DNA of 32,905 bases from a virus: IMG/VR virus record IMGVR_UViG_3300030090_003065, positions 1 through 32,905 of that record; one strand, written 5' to 3'. Positions within the stretch are counted from its first letter, which is position 1. Each line of letters starts with the position of its first letter. A program made the translations under genes and the position numbers. Below, piece after piece: positions 20,059 through 28,186 of this stretch. A model generated the notes under the pieces. It saw only the letters and a program-made list of their open reading frames with translations. It did not search any database and was not told the DNA's origin.

Positions 20059-20670
20059 ATGGACATAAAAGACTTAACTGATACTTCAAGCTTAGGTAAG
20101 CGCATCTTGAGAGTAGCAAACGAGGTTCGCGAGCTAGAAGAGTTAGAGAAAAAAGACCCCGACTTTGAGTGGAGGAAGCGTTTCTACAAGGAGGAGCAAC
20201 TGAGACAGCTTATCCATGTTGCAGACTTAGGGAACGCTAACCTTCGTGTTGTTGATGCAGGGTTCATGGCGGTGGCAAAATTATTCTTCAAGGTTATGTG
20301 CATGAGGATTGAGTTTCGCGTCAAGCGGAGGCTCTGGCTCTTGTGGCACGGCAGGTTGCCGTATCTGTTTTCAGAACGGCACTATTGCTACCCAGAGTCC
20401 AGACCGTGGTGGCACATATGCTGTAATGGTGATGCCGGTGGATGGCGCCTGACGGTGTGCGACTGGCTAGAGTACAGGTGGCGGCACCTTGAGCACGTTC
20501 TTTATGAGGATCACGGCCTGAGCTTCCGCAACACCAACGAACTAAAAACAATTGCAAAGCGCTTCGATAGGTGGGGCTATTGGTTCGGAGGATACAAGTT
20601 TACATGGGTTCACTTAACATCTGACGCGGTAGAGGAGACTTCTTTGGACCGCGAGTGGGACACCCAATGA
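20059..20670 (+). CDS. Trp-rich protein of unknown function (203 aa)
   Basis: The ATG follows AAACAAAGGAGCATAAAC. After a helical charged N-terminus (about 1-60), the protein has a basic aromatic core (EFRVKRRLWLLWHGRLPYLF near 95-114) and many Trp residues (RPWWHICCNGDAGGWRLTVC, DWLEYRWRHLE, RWGYWFGGYKFTWVHL). A membrane segment is possible near 66-83 (MAVAKLFFKVM) but not strong. Its stop overlaps the start of the lipoprotein transglycosylase (ATGA). The coupling and aromatic content suggest a role at the cell envelope, which is inference. Confidence 0.7.
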   Translation: MDIKDLTDTSSLGKRILRVANEVRELEELEKKDPDFEWRKRFYKEEQLRQLIHVADLGNANLRVVDAGFMAVAKLFFKVMCMRIEFRVKRRLWLLWHGRLPYLFSERHYCYPESRPWWHICCNGDAGGWRLTVCDWLEYRWRHLEHVLYEDHGLSFRNTNELKTIAKRFDRWGYWFGGYKFTWVHLTSDAVEETSLDREWDTQ

Positions 20671-21203
20671 TGAAAAAAATAATTTTCTACGTTCTAATTT
20701 TTCTGGCGGGCTGTACTGATCCTGACATTCCCGTCGTGGAGATAACGCCCGTCTATGCAGAGCCTGATCCTATCGCACTGTTCTTGGGCCAGACTCGTTG
20801 GCCGTGTTCGAGTGATGGGTGTGCAGACGGCGAGGCTATCGACAGGATAGCGAACAGCATATGGGCTGCAAGCGAAAAGCATGACCTGTCTGTGCCGTTG
20901 CTTGTCGGTGTGCTGATGGTGGAGAACCCTTGGCTTGATACAACGGCGGTGAGTTACGCCGGAGCTATGGGCTTGTACCAAGTCATGCCACTCCACGAAG
21001 ACGAGTGGGGTTGCGAGGGCACCATGCAGAGCGTAGACGGCTCTGTATGCAGGGGTGCCTCTGTGCTGTCGGACATGATGCAAAGGTATGGCAACGAGCG
21101 CGATGCTTTGCTTGGATACAATGGATGCCGGAGCACCGGATGCCAGAGCTATCATGGCAAGGTTGTCGCAAGATCAGAGCAGTTCTCAGGACTCGACAGT
21201 TAG
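20667..21203 (+). CDS. Lipoprotein lytic transglycosylase (178 aa)
   Basis: Lytic transglycosylases cleave the glycan strands of peptidoglycan. MMKKIIFYVLIFLAGC is a lipoprotein signal with Cys16 as the modified residue, so the mature enzyme should be anchored to a membrane of a Gram-negative cell. The SLT pattern follows: SEKHDLSVPLLVGVLMVENP with catalytic-type E86, then VSYAGAMGLYQVMP (96-109) and LLGYNGC near 153. The rest is Cys-containing (C47, C52 and a C-terminal Cys pair), perhaps disulfide-linked. It could be the lysis enzyme, or modify the wall early in infection. Start at 20667 overlaps the previous stop; 20670 is also possible. Confidence 0.82.
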   Translation: MMKKIIFYVLIFLAGCTDPDIPVVEITPVYAEPDPIALFLGQTRWPCSSDGCADGEAIDRIANSIWAASEKHDLSVPLLVGVLMVENPWLDTTAVSYAGAMGLYQVMPLHEDEWGCEGTMQSVDGSVCRGASVLSDMMQRYGNERDALLGYNGCRSTGCQSYHGKVVARSEQFSGLDS

Positions 21204-21212
21204 TGAGGGGAG

Positions 21213-21240
21213 TTGACATAAATTTTACTTCAATTATCTT
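21213..21240 (+). promoter_or_regulatory. Promoter before the AAA+/VWA module
   Basis: TTGACA, 16 bp, TATCTT, followed by TATGTAGG. It lies right after the transglycosylase stop, so the three-gene module has its own start. Confidence 0.65.
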
Positions 21241-21260
21241 TATGTAGGTTCAGTAAACCG

Positions 21261-21275
21261 AACTAATTATTAGTT
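21261..21275. repeat. Dispersed palindrome copy 18 (AACTAATTATTAGTT)
   Basis: Perfect copy between promoter and Shine-Dalgarno of the AAA+ gene. Confidence 0.9.
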
Positions 21276-21293
21276 CACAAAAAGGAGAGCGTG

Positions 21294-22511
21294 ATGACAC
21301 GCATTGAGACACGACCGGACATTCCTCCGGCAGTAAGCGTCAAGCAGTACATCGACATCTTAAAGAGGGTTCTCTGGCCCGTACGATCCAAGCTGATGGG
21401 CTTGGTGCTAGGACCGCCGGGACAGGGCAAGACTCAGGCTACCGAGCAGTTTTCGGTACAGCAAGCCGAGCGATCTAATAGACGTTGGGTCAACATCCGT
21501 CACGGCAGAGCGCAGGACGGTGACCACATCTTCTTGCGGGTCAACTGTTCAGGCATGGCTCGTGAGGACTTCTTTATGCCATGGCTAAACCAGTCGGCGC
21601 AGTCGTTTCAAATGTACATCGTTGAAACGCTGAAGTACCTTGCCGAGTTGGACGACATTGAGGGAGTCATCTTGTTTGATGAGGCACCGAAGAACATTGA
21701 CCTGAATGCGATCTATGCAGAGATCGGACACGAGCGAACCCTTGGTTGGAACTGGTCGCTCCATTCTGGGATCTTGATTGTTATGACAGGCAACAGGGTT
21801 GAGGACAATGCCGGTGCTTACGAGATGACCGCTGACGTTCAGGACAGATCGCTAGTACTGAATGTCTTGGGCACCGCGCAGGACTTTGTTGACCACATGG
21901 GGACTCGCTTGAGCCCTCTGTTCAGCACGGCCTGTCTGTTCTTCCCCGAGAAAGAGTTGTTTGATTTCGGCTCACCTCCATCGTTGCCAAGCCAGACCAA
22001 CTCCTTTCGGTCAACCGAGGTGCTCAACGAGATCGTTGCCATCAAGGATTGGACAGCAGAGAACGGCGAGGTTGTCAAAGGTTGGAACTGGAGCGAGGGT
22101 CACCTGCGAACAGCGGGTGCAGGTGTCGTCGGTCGCACCGCCTTTCAAACCTTCTCTGCGACACAAGGGTTTGAGGGTGATATGTCGGTGGTGATACCAC
22201 TACTCGAAGACCCTAGTGGCAACGCCGATGAGATACGAAACATATTCATAGAGGACTCCATGAATATGCGTAAGGCACTTGAGGACTTCAAGTTCGCGGC
22301 GATGGCCCTCATGGTTGGCAGGGTTGTTGAAGACGGTCTAACCAAGGACCAGAGACGCACCGCTTGGTCAAATGCACATGAGTTCATGTCAATCATCTGC
22401 GACAATGAGATGACTGAAACCTTCCAGAGGATGGTTTTCCTGACGCACCCCGAACTCAAGAACACTGCCGAAGCCGGTGTCCACCGAGCCGGTGTTGGCG
22501 ACAACTACTAA
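21294..22511 (+). CDS. MoxR-type AAA+ ATPase (405 aa)
   Basis: MoxR ATPases act as chaperone-like remodelers, typically with a VWA-domain partner encoded beside them. Walker A is GPPGQGKT (40-47), Walker B is GVILFDEAPK (124-133) and sensor 1 lies in GILIVMTGN (159-167). A DRSLVLNVLG segment follows near the arginine-finger side. The C-terminal third is helical and less conserved. The ATG at 21294 lies six bases after AAAGGAG; a GTG one codon earlier is possible. The next two genes, including a VWA protein, support the MoxR reading. Target and step in infection are unknown. Confidence 0.8.
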   Translation: MTRIETRPDIPPAVSVKQYIDILKRVLWPVRSKLMGLVLGPPGQGKTQATEQFSVQQAERSNRRWVNIRHGRAQDGDHIFLRVNCSGMAREDFFMPWLNQSAQSFQMYIVETLKYLAELDDIEGVILFDEAPKNIDLNAIYAEIGHERTLGWNWSLHSGILIVMTGNRVEDNAGAYEMTADVQDRSLVLNVLGTAQDFVDHMGTRLSPLFSTACLFFPEKELFDFGSPPSLPSQTNSFRSTEVLNEIVAIKDWTAENGEVVKGWNWSEGHLRTAGAGVVGRTAFQTFSATQGFEGDMSVVIPLLEDPSGNADEIRNIFIEDSMNMRKALEDFKFAAMALMVGRVVEDGLTKDQRRTAWSNAHEFMSIICDNEMTETFQRMVFLTHPELKNTAEAGVHRAGVGDNY

Positions 22512-22520
22512 TTATTAGTT
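22506..22520. repeat. Dispersed palindrome copy 19 (TACTAATTATTAGTT)
   Basis: One mismatch at the first base; the TAC TAA end of the AAA+ gene forms the left arm. Confidence 0.85.
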
Positions 22521-22532
22521 AAGGAGGATTTT

Positions 22533-23579
22533 ATGAAGACCAGCATTTCCGATGAGCAGTGGGGCGAGATCCTTGAGCGCCATGCTGACGGCCACATCTT
22601 CGTGGCTCACTCATCAACCGTGTGGCAGAACAAGGGAAGCGACAAGACGTTGCGTGAGCAGATGATTGCTTCGGGGGCTGACCCCAAGCGAGCAAACGTC
22701 ACGTTCACACGCATGGAGAACCAGTACACCACCCGCTTCAACAAGGCTAGGCGTCAGGCCAAGGAGATCTTAGAGGAGAAGGGGATGGCGTGGTCTACCA
22801 AGAAGCGCGGCGAGGCGCGTAACAGCAACAACGTTGGTGGCTTCTTGATACGGATTGAAGACTGGCGCGAGATCAGTGAACAGATACAGAAAGCTTTCGA
22901 GGCTTGGGAGACCGCCATAATGCAAGACGTTATTCAGCGGTACCCTGACCACGTTAGGGATGGCATGAGAGCTTATCGGGCACTGACTAAGGGTCAGTAC
23001 GAAATGTCTGAGGCCCAACTGGCCAAGCACTACCCGCCAGTAGATGAAGTGCGTGCCAAGTTTACTTGGGATGTCTACAAGGAGGGCGTCAACACTGACA
23101 CGCCGAGCCACGAGCAACTCAAGGGAGAGCACAGCGAGTTGTTCCGTTCGATTGCCGAGGACGCCGTCGAGCGACAGAAGCAAGGCGTATGCAATGTCAT
23201 CGAAGACTTGGTTGGTGATGTCATGGCCTTAGCTGACAAGCAGTCGAACATGATTCGGCAGTACGATCCTGACACAGAAAACCAACGTGACGGCAACACC
23301 CTCCCGTACAAGAACGATTGGGAGAAGCTACCTCAGATGGCAAAGAAGTTGGAAGATTGGGAGAGAAGTTTTTACGGGGGCACTGGCCCCATGGCTGATC
23401 TTGCCGGAGAGGTACGATCACTGCACAAGCGTCTAACCAATATGTCGGGAGACGACATGGGCGAGATGCGCGGGATACTTGGCGGCGAGGATAGCTCCGC
23501 AAGAGACGAGGTGTCGGAACGACTTGATGATCTTGGTGACACCGCCTCGTCAGTGTTGGGCAAGATGCTACTGTCTTAA
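22533..23579 (+). CDS. Middle protein of the AAA+/VWA module (348 aa)
   Basis: The ATG follows AAGGAGGATTTT. The protein is helical and charged, with a basic N-terminal region (FTRMENQYTTRFNKARRQAK near 58-77) and an acidic C-terminal third (MGEMRGILGGEDSSARDEVS). It has no membrane segment or recognised domain. Its position between the ATPase and the VWA gene suggests an adaptor or the substrate-recognition part of the complex. That assignment rests on gene order alone. Confidence 0.78.
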   Translation: MKTSISDEQWGEILERHADGHIFVAHSSTVWQNKGSDKTLREQMIASGADPKRANVTFTRMENQYTTRFNKARRQAKEILEEKGMAWSTKKRGEARNSNNVGGFLIRIEDWREISEQIQKAFEAWETAIMQDVIQRYPDHVRDGMRAYRALTKGQYEMSEAQLAKHYPPVDEVRAKFTWDVYKEGVNTDTPSHEQLKGEHSELFRSIAEDAVERQKQGVCNVIEDLVGDVMALADKQSNMIRQYDPDTENQRDGNTLPYKNDWEKLPQMAKKLEDWERSFYGGTGPMADLAGEVRSLHKRLTNMSGDDMGEMRGILGGEDSSARDEVSERLDDLGDTASSVLGKMLLS

Positions 23580-23601
23580 ATAAAAAAAACAAGGAGGAAT
23601 T

Positions 23602-24993
23602 ATGACTGAGGAAGAGATTGTTGAGCGTGGTCTATCAATCGCTGAGGCGCTTGTAAGTGACGGCGCCCCAGAGTTGACAGACCTTGAGGAAAAGCAATTA
23701 AAGCGAGCCAAGTATCACAAGGCTGAACTGTGCGAGGAGATACCTCGCAACGCAATACTTGCAGGGCCGGTACCACTGGTTGTAGAACGCAGTCAGCCCA
23801 CATGGGCCACAGACGGTGAGACGCATTACATGAATCCCTCTTGGACAGCCAAGAGAACCTCTGCCGAAATCAGGGGCGTGCAACAGCACGAGATTAAGCA
23901 CGACCAGTCGCTCCACTCTGTAAGGTTTCCGATCTGGATGGAGCGGCACGAAGGCACGCTTCCTGTTGGGGAGTTGGCAAAGATATGGAACGTTGCTTGC
24001 GACTACATCATCAATGGCAGGCTCGTTGAGTCTCCGGGGTGGAAGAGCGGTTGGATCTCCCTACCAGAGGGGTTCCTTCTTCACCCGAAGTACTCTAAGG
24101 GTACATCGTGGACAGCCGAGAGGGTTGCTGACGAGCTTCTTACCGAGCGTGTGCTAAACCCCCCGCCCAAGGGGCCTGAGCCACAGCGTGGTCCACCCAC
24201 CAGTGGCGGCGACCCTGACGGCAGGAAACAACAGCAACAAGACATTACAGACTTTGATGAGAAGGGGCACAGCGCCGTGCTTCCATCCAAGAACATTGAC
24301 ATTCACGATCCCGAGCAGATACAAAAAGCTGTAGACGAGATGCAGGAGCGCATCGCTCGTGCAGAGATATTTGAGAAGTCGGTGGGCGTCGGAGCGGGTT
24401 CTGACATAAGTATGGTGGACAACTCAGACCTAACAGCAAACCTCGTCCCCGAGCGTCAGCTTGCACGGTTCATTCAAAACAACCTTCGCGGTGGCCGGTC
24501 ATGGCGCAGACCCAACAAAAGATTTATTCCAAATAATATTTATATGCCGGGGCGGAACAGGTTGCCCGGAACCGTGTGGGTTTGTTGGGACTCTTCGGCG
24601 TCTGTTGACGAGGTGGAGCAAGCGGGATTCCGACACAACCTTCTGACCCACTCTGCTAGGATGGGCATAGACCGGATCATGGTGTCGTATGTGGACAGCA
24701 GAGTTCACATCAATCCAGACACAAACAAGCCTTGGTTTGAGCACCGCACAAGCAGAGGCACGAATGCACACAACATAAACTTCTCTAGGCGAGGTGGAGG
24801 GGGTACATCGTTTGACCCAATCTTTAAGTACCTAGAGAAGAACAACGACGGCGTGAATGGTTTGATCTACCTAACCGATGGGTACGGATATGTTCACGTT
24901 GACGAGCCTAGCTTTCCTGTCCTGTGGGTAACGACTCACGTTGCCCCAACGTTTATGAACCAAGGGCAGTGGGGCGAGGTTGCATACATCTAA
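23602..24993 (+). CDS. Metallopeptidase-like protein with VWA domain (463 aa)
   Basis: The N-terminal domain carries QQHEIKHD with HEIKH at 96-100, a zinc-peptidase HExxH motif, and WNVACDYIINGRLV (129-142) with a likely third ligand region, as in the DUF2201-type putative metallopeptidases. A Pro/Gly/Gln-rich linker spans about 187-215. The C-terminal VWA domain shows a MIDAS: CWDSSASVDE (D330, S332, S334), GGTSFDPIF (from 400) and LIYLTDG (421-427). Together with the upstream AAA+ ATPase this matches MoxR-VWA modules, here with a possible protease activity. The ATG follows AAGGAGGAATT. Cellular target unknown. Confidence 0.82.
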   Translation: MTEEEIVERGLSIAEALVSDGAPELTDLEEKQLKRAKYHKAELCEEIPRNAILAGPVPLVVERSQPTWATDGETHYMNPSWTAKRTSAEIRGVQQHEIKHDQSLHSVRFPIWMERHEGTLPVGELAKIWNVACDYIINGRLVESPGWKSGWISLPEGFLLHPKYSKGTSWTAERVADELLTERVLNPPPKGPEPQRGPPTSGGDPDGRKQQQQDITDFDEKGHSAVLPSKNIDIHDPEQIQKAVDEMQERIARAEIFEKSVGVGAGSDISMVDNSDLTANLVPERQLARFIQNNLRGGRSWRRPNKRFIPNNIYMPGRNRLPGTVWVCWDSSASVDEVEQAGFRHNLLTHSARMGIDRIMVSYVDSRVHINPDTNKPWFEHRTSRGTNAHNINFSRRGGGGTSFDPIFKYLEKNNDGVNGLIYLTDGYGYVHVDEPSFPVLWVTTHVAPTFMNQGQWGEVAYI

Positions 24994-25002
24994 TTATTAG
25001 TT
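24988..25002. repeat. Dispersed palindrome copy 20 (ATCTAATTATTAGTT)
   Basis: Two mismatches in the left arm, where the last codon and stop (ATC TAA) of the VWA gene lie; leader GACTTAAAAAGGAGAA follows. Confidence 0.75.
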
Positions 25003-25023
25003 GACTTAAAAAGGAGAAGGACC

Positions 25024-25227
25024 ATGAGTATTGCCAATCAGGATCACAGCTTTCACAAGATCCTTGAACTAATGGAGGAGGCGGCAGACGAGCACGGCAC
25101 TCAGGTAGTTTATGTAGATGATTGTGACGGCATAAACTCAGAAGCGCCTCAGTTCTACGAAAAATTTATAATAGATAGTTACGGAAGATTTATGATTCCG
25201 GTAACGATAAACGGCGAGGAGTGGTGA
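25024..25227 (+). CDS. Accessory protein of unknown function (67 aa)
   Basis: The ATG follows AAAAAGGAGAAGGACC. The sequence is acidic with a helical start (FHKILELMEEAADEHGTQVV) and a beta-like C-terminal half (YEKFIIDSYGRFMIPVTING). It is the first of three short genes between the VWA gene and the zinc-ribbon gene. No family recognised. Confidence 0.72.
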   Translation: MSIANQDHSFHKILELMEEAADEHGTQVVYVDDCDGINSEAPQFYEKFIIDSYGRFMIPVTINGEEW

Positions 25228-25228
25228 C

Positions 25229-25609
25229 ATGAGCAAGGGCAATCTTGATACCGGACAGCCACTGCTAGAGCGAATCAGTGATGCGCTTGAGAATCTGGCA
25301 GACGATGCATCCACGATCCTTAATGAAGGAATGGCAGAGGTCAACTGGACCGCAATGGACGATCACGCAGGGGAGGCGGTTGACGCCGTAAACTTCTTGG
25401 ATCAATGGGCGGCTCACGCACAACAGTCGGTGTCGTCCCTGACAGAGGCTCTTATAAAGTTTCAAGACAGAGAGGCATGGTACCGAATGCATCCCGCAGA
25501 CCGGGCCTTGATACGATCAGCCTTGATCGATTTAAATTCTATATCCTTATGGACTAGGCCAAGAGAGCCTGAGTCCCCACTTTGTTTATGTAGGGAAGTT
25601 AATGAGTAG
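25229..25609 (+). CDS. Accessory protein of unknown function (126 aa)
   Basis: The ATG lies one base after the previous stop, preceded by GGCGAGGAGTGG. The protein is helical and acidic (ISDALENLADDASTILNEGM, HAQQSVSSLTEALIKFQDRE), without Cys pairs except at the extreme C-terminus (PLCLCREVNE). It overlaps the next gene by eight bases. No family recognised. Confidence 0.72.
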   Translation: MSKGNLDTGQPLLERISDALENLADDASTILNEGMAEVNWTAMDDHAGEAVDAVNFLDQWAAHAQQSVSSLTEALIKFQDREAWYRMHPADRALIRSALIDLNSISLWTRPREPESPLCLCREVNE

Positions 25610-25829
25610 ACAAGGCCTGAAGATGCAAGACCTAACAGACGACAAGGGATTAATTGAAACCGAAGAAATAATTTTATATTCAGTTCACGACATCCTTCAA
25701 GTTGTAAAAGCGTGGTGCGAGGCTGATGCAAAAAAGGATGACGCATACGAAGGCCGAGTTCATATGGTTAACTTCTGCCTTCAGCAACTAGAAAGATTGA
25801 TGGTACCCCCGCCCACTGACTTTAATTAG
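25602..25829 (+). CDS. Accessory protein of unknown function (75 aa)
   Basis: The ATG at 25602 lies inside the end of the previous gene; a Met eight codons later is an alternative. The sequence is helical (IILYSVHDILQVVKAWCEAD, then MVNFCLQQLERLMVPPPTDF). It may associate with the preceding helical protein, judging only by coupling. Confidence 0.68.
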   Translation: MSRQGLKMQDLTDDKGLIETEEIILYSVHDILQVVKAWCEADAKKDDAYEGRVHMVNFCLQQLERLMVPPPTDFN

Positions 25830-25858
25830 TGGGTTAACCCAAAAAACAGAGGTGTACA

Positions 25859-26143
25859 ATGAGAACGTCTAGCGCAAGAAGAGTAAGAAACAAGGCTTTA
25901 GTGAGGTCGGTTCTTAGTGGGCACGACCCCCTCTTGGTTACCAAATCTGGGGCTATGGAGTTGTGGGTTTGCCAAAACTGTGATGCGTTGATTGACTGTT
26001 GGGACAGCCCTGCTATTGTCAATGGCCCAATGCAGTTTACGACGTGTCCCGAGCGTAAACTTGGACGCTTGCGGAGCGCATGGGCGGCGGTTGCACTAAT
26101 TATTAGTAACGTTATCAGAAGGAGCGAGGACGATGCCGTATAA
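25859..26143 (+). CDS. Putative zinc-binding protein (94 aa)
   Basis: The ATG follows AAACAGAGGTGTACA. After a basic start (MRTSSARRVRNKALVRSVLS), the segment LWVCQNCDALIDCWDS and a later TTCPERKLGRLR give a CxxC pair with two further Cys, a probable zinc site. The palindrome copy at 26094 lies inside its coding region near the C-terminus (encoding ALIISN). No family recognised. Confidence 0.7.
   Translation: MRTSSARRVRNKALVRSVLSGHDPLLVTKSGAMELWVCQNCDALIDCWDSPAIVNGPMQFTTCPERKLGRLRSAWAAVALIISNVIRRSEDDAV
26094..26108. repeat. Dispersed palindrome copy 21 (CACTAATTATTAGTA), inside a gene
   Basis: Mismatches at both outermost bases. It lies within the zinc-binding gene, about 25 bases upstream of the next start codon. 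Confidence 0.75.
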
Positions 26144-26264
26144 GCGCGTTGGCAAAACTGTGTTTGTGAAGAAAAGTGGCAAGTGGAAGAAGCTTGCTAC
26201 TCACACCACCGAACGCAAAGCCCAAGGCCACTTAACCGCACTGCGAATCAATGTAAAAAAATAA
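26133..26264 (+). CDS. Short basic phage protein (43 aa)
   Basis: The ATG at 26133 follows GAAGGAGCGAGGACG and overlaps the end of the previous gene by 11 bases. MPYKRVGKTVFVKKSGKWKK and a second basic helix (THTTERKAQGHLTALRINVK) form a tiny basic protein of a type I recall from many phages (Met-Pro-Tyr-Lys start, Lys-Lys-x-Gly-Lys-Trp centre). Function unknown. Confidence 0.72.
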   Translation: MPYKRVGKTVFVKKSGKWKKLATHTTERKAQGHLTALRINVKK

Positions 26265-26282
26265 TGCTATAAAGGAGAAAGA

Positions 26283-28034
26283 TTGAAACAGACAGTTCCA
26301 ACAGAGATTCGTGACGCTTGCTCAACCATCGGTATCGGCCAAAGAAAGATACGTTGCCCCGTCTGTCAGGGGACACGGCGCAAGAACAATGCTGACCGAC
26401 CACTCTCTGTAAAAGTAGACGGCGTCGGCGTCCAATATAACTGCCACCACTGTGGCACTCATGGAGGATGGACGCACAGTCAGGCACAGTACACTAGACC
26501 CCCAGTAAAAAAGGAAAGGATTGTCATGGAAAAACCGAACGGCAAAAAGCCCAACGCAACAGCCAAGGAGTATATGCTTGGCAGGGGTATCTCCGAGGAT
26601 GTACTGGAGAAGCACGCTATACTTGACGAGTACAGCTTCTCTGGATCACGGCTTCCCGCTGTTGGCTTCCCTTATCGTGATCGCTCCGGTGACGTTACTT
26701 CGATCAAGTGGCGTAGCGCGGACAAGACCAAGCGGTTCAGTCAACAAAATGTTTGCGAAGATTTTTTTAATATTGAGCAGTACAAGAAGGGCAACGATCT
26801 GTTGATTTGCGAGGGCGAGGTTGACGCTTTGTCTTGGATGAGCGCCGATCTTCCATCGAATGTAACAGTCGTCTCTATACCCAACGGCGCCCCGCCCAAG
26901 GTGAGAGATGGCAAGATTGATCCGGCAGATGACAACAAGTTCCGTTACATCTGGCGAGCGAAGCAAAAGCTCGACTCAGCCAACAGGATCATGTTGAATA
27001 CGGATTCAGATGATCCGGGTGACGCGCTAAAGGAAGAGATGCTTCGGAGGATCGGACGTTCTAAGGTGTGGACGATCTCATTGAACGGCCACAAGGATGC
27101 GTCGGAGGCGCTGATGGCCGAAGGCTCCAACTTTCTACTGAACGCATTCGAGGGTGCAGAGCCACTCCCTGCTGTAGGGCTTCACAACGCCTCTGTGTAC
27201 GATCAGTCGTATACAGACCTGTATGAGAAGGGTCAGGCTCGCGGGGCTTCTACGGGCATTGCAAGCCTTGATAGGCTCATTCAGATACCTACGGGTATGC
27301 TAACCGTGGTTACGGGCTTTCCAAGTTCTGGTAAGTCAGACCTTGTGGATCAGATCTGCTTGAACTTGGCGAAGAGCAATGAATGGAAGACGGTGTACTG
27401 TTCGTTCGAGAAACCGCCCGAGCTTCACATGGCGCAGCTTGCACAAAAAATAATTGGTAAACCATTTTTTGATGGGCCGACACCCAAGATGGACACCGAA
27501 GAGCGAGACTTTGCCTTTCAGTGGATCAAGGATCACTTCTTGTTTATGGACTACCGACGAGAAGGACCGACTGACATTGGAGGCATATTGGATGTTGCCA
27601 GTGCCGCAGTCATGCGTATGGGGTGCCGAGTGCTGGTGATTGATCCGTACAACTACATTGATGTAGGCAGGAACCTAAGAGAGACAGATGCAATTAGTCA
27701 GATGCTTACACAGGTTCAGCTATGGGCCAAGGAGCACGATGCCCATGTGTTTTTCGTAGCGCATCCAACTAAGATCTCCCCCGACCGAAGAGCGGAGAGG
27801 AAGACTATTGTTACGGGGCACGACATTGCAGGATCTGCCGCATGGTTTGCTAAGGCTGACATCGGTCTTTCCGCATGGCGCCACCAGAGAGATGAGGAGC
27901 CACCGGAGGCTCATGTGTGGAAGGTGCGCTGGTCTTGGCTAGGCAAGAATGGGTTTACGCCGCTGTCCTTTGACAAGGTTACGGGGCGATGGAGAGACTA
28001 CGACTACGAGGATGACTATGACTGGGATTTTTAG
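26283..28034 (+). CDS. Primase-helicase, T7 gp4 type (583 aa)
   Basis: The enzyme makes RNA primers and unwinds the fork. The N-terminal zinc finger has CPVC (25-28) and CHHCG (54-58). A TOPRIM primase core follows: DLLICEGEVDALSW (172-185) with E178, and NTDSDDPGDAL (239-249) with metal-binding Asp. The C-terminal DnaB-type helicase has Walker A GFPSSGKS (345-352), Walker B RVLVIDPYNYID (449-460) and FFVAHPTK (490-497). Translation starts at a TTG at 26283 after AAAGGAGAAAGA; no ATG is available before the zinc finger. Domain order and length match T7 gene 4. It ends before two terminators. Confidence 0.93.
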   Translation: MKQTVPTEIRDACSTIGIGQRKIRCPVCQGTRRKNNADRPLSVKVDGVGVQYNCHHCGTHGGWTHSQAQYTRPPVKKERIVMEKPNGKKPNATAKEYMLGRGISEDVLEKHAILDEYSFSGSRLPAVGFPYRDRSGDVTSIKWRSADKTKRFSQQNVCEDFFNIEQYKKGNDLLICEGEVDALSWMSADLPSNVTVVSIPNGAPPKVRDGKIDPADDNKFRYIWRAKQKLDSANRIMLNTDSDDPGDALKEEMLRRIGRSKVWTISLNGHKDASEALMAEGSNFLLNAFEGAEPLPAVGLHNASVYDQSYTDLYEKGQARGASTGIASLDRLIQIPTGMLTVVTGFPSSGKSDLVDQICLNLAKSNEWKTVYCSFEKPPELHMAQLAQKIIGKPFFDGPTPKMDTEERDFAFQWIKDHFLFMDYRREGPTDIGGILDVASAAVMRMGCRVLVIDPYNYIDVGRNLRETDAISQMLTQVQLWAKEHDAHVFFVAHPTKISPDRRAERKTIVTGHDIAGSAAWFAKADIGLSAWRHQRDEEPPEAHVWKVRWSWLGKNGFTPLSFDKVTGRWRDYDYEDDYDWDF

Positions 28035-28103
28035 GGCCTTGCGCCAAGAAGGATGACGCATTTACTTATCAGAGGTTGAGTGGGTGTAGCAGGACAGTGC
28101 GCC

Positions 28104-28125
28104 GGAGGTTTTCTCCCTCCTTTTT
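28104..28125 (+). terminator. Intrinsic terminator after primase-helicase (first)
   Basis: GGAGG (28104-28108) pairs with CCTCC (28116-28120) and is followed by TTTTT. Confidence 0.6.
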
Positions 28126-28142
28126 CCTTCGTCGCGCCTTAG

Positions 28143-28186
28143 AGGGGTGTCACTCCTTCGGGATGTGGCGCCCCTCTTCTTTTTCT
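28143..28186 (+). terminator. Intrinsic terminator after primase-helicase (second)
   Basis: GAGGGG...CCCCTC stem with inner GTG/CAC-type pairing, then TTCTTTTTC. The hairpin is also the coding end of the RusA-like gene on the other strand. Confidence 0.65.

Noticed and set aside
23600-23803. Antisense frames around the AAA+/VWA genes
   Set aside because: They are shadows of genes with clear Walker, HExxH and MIDAS motifs.
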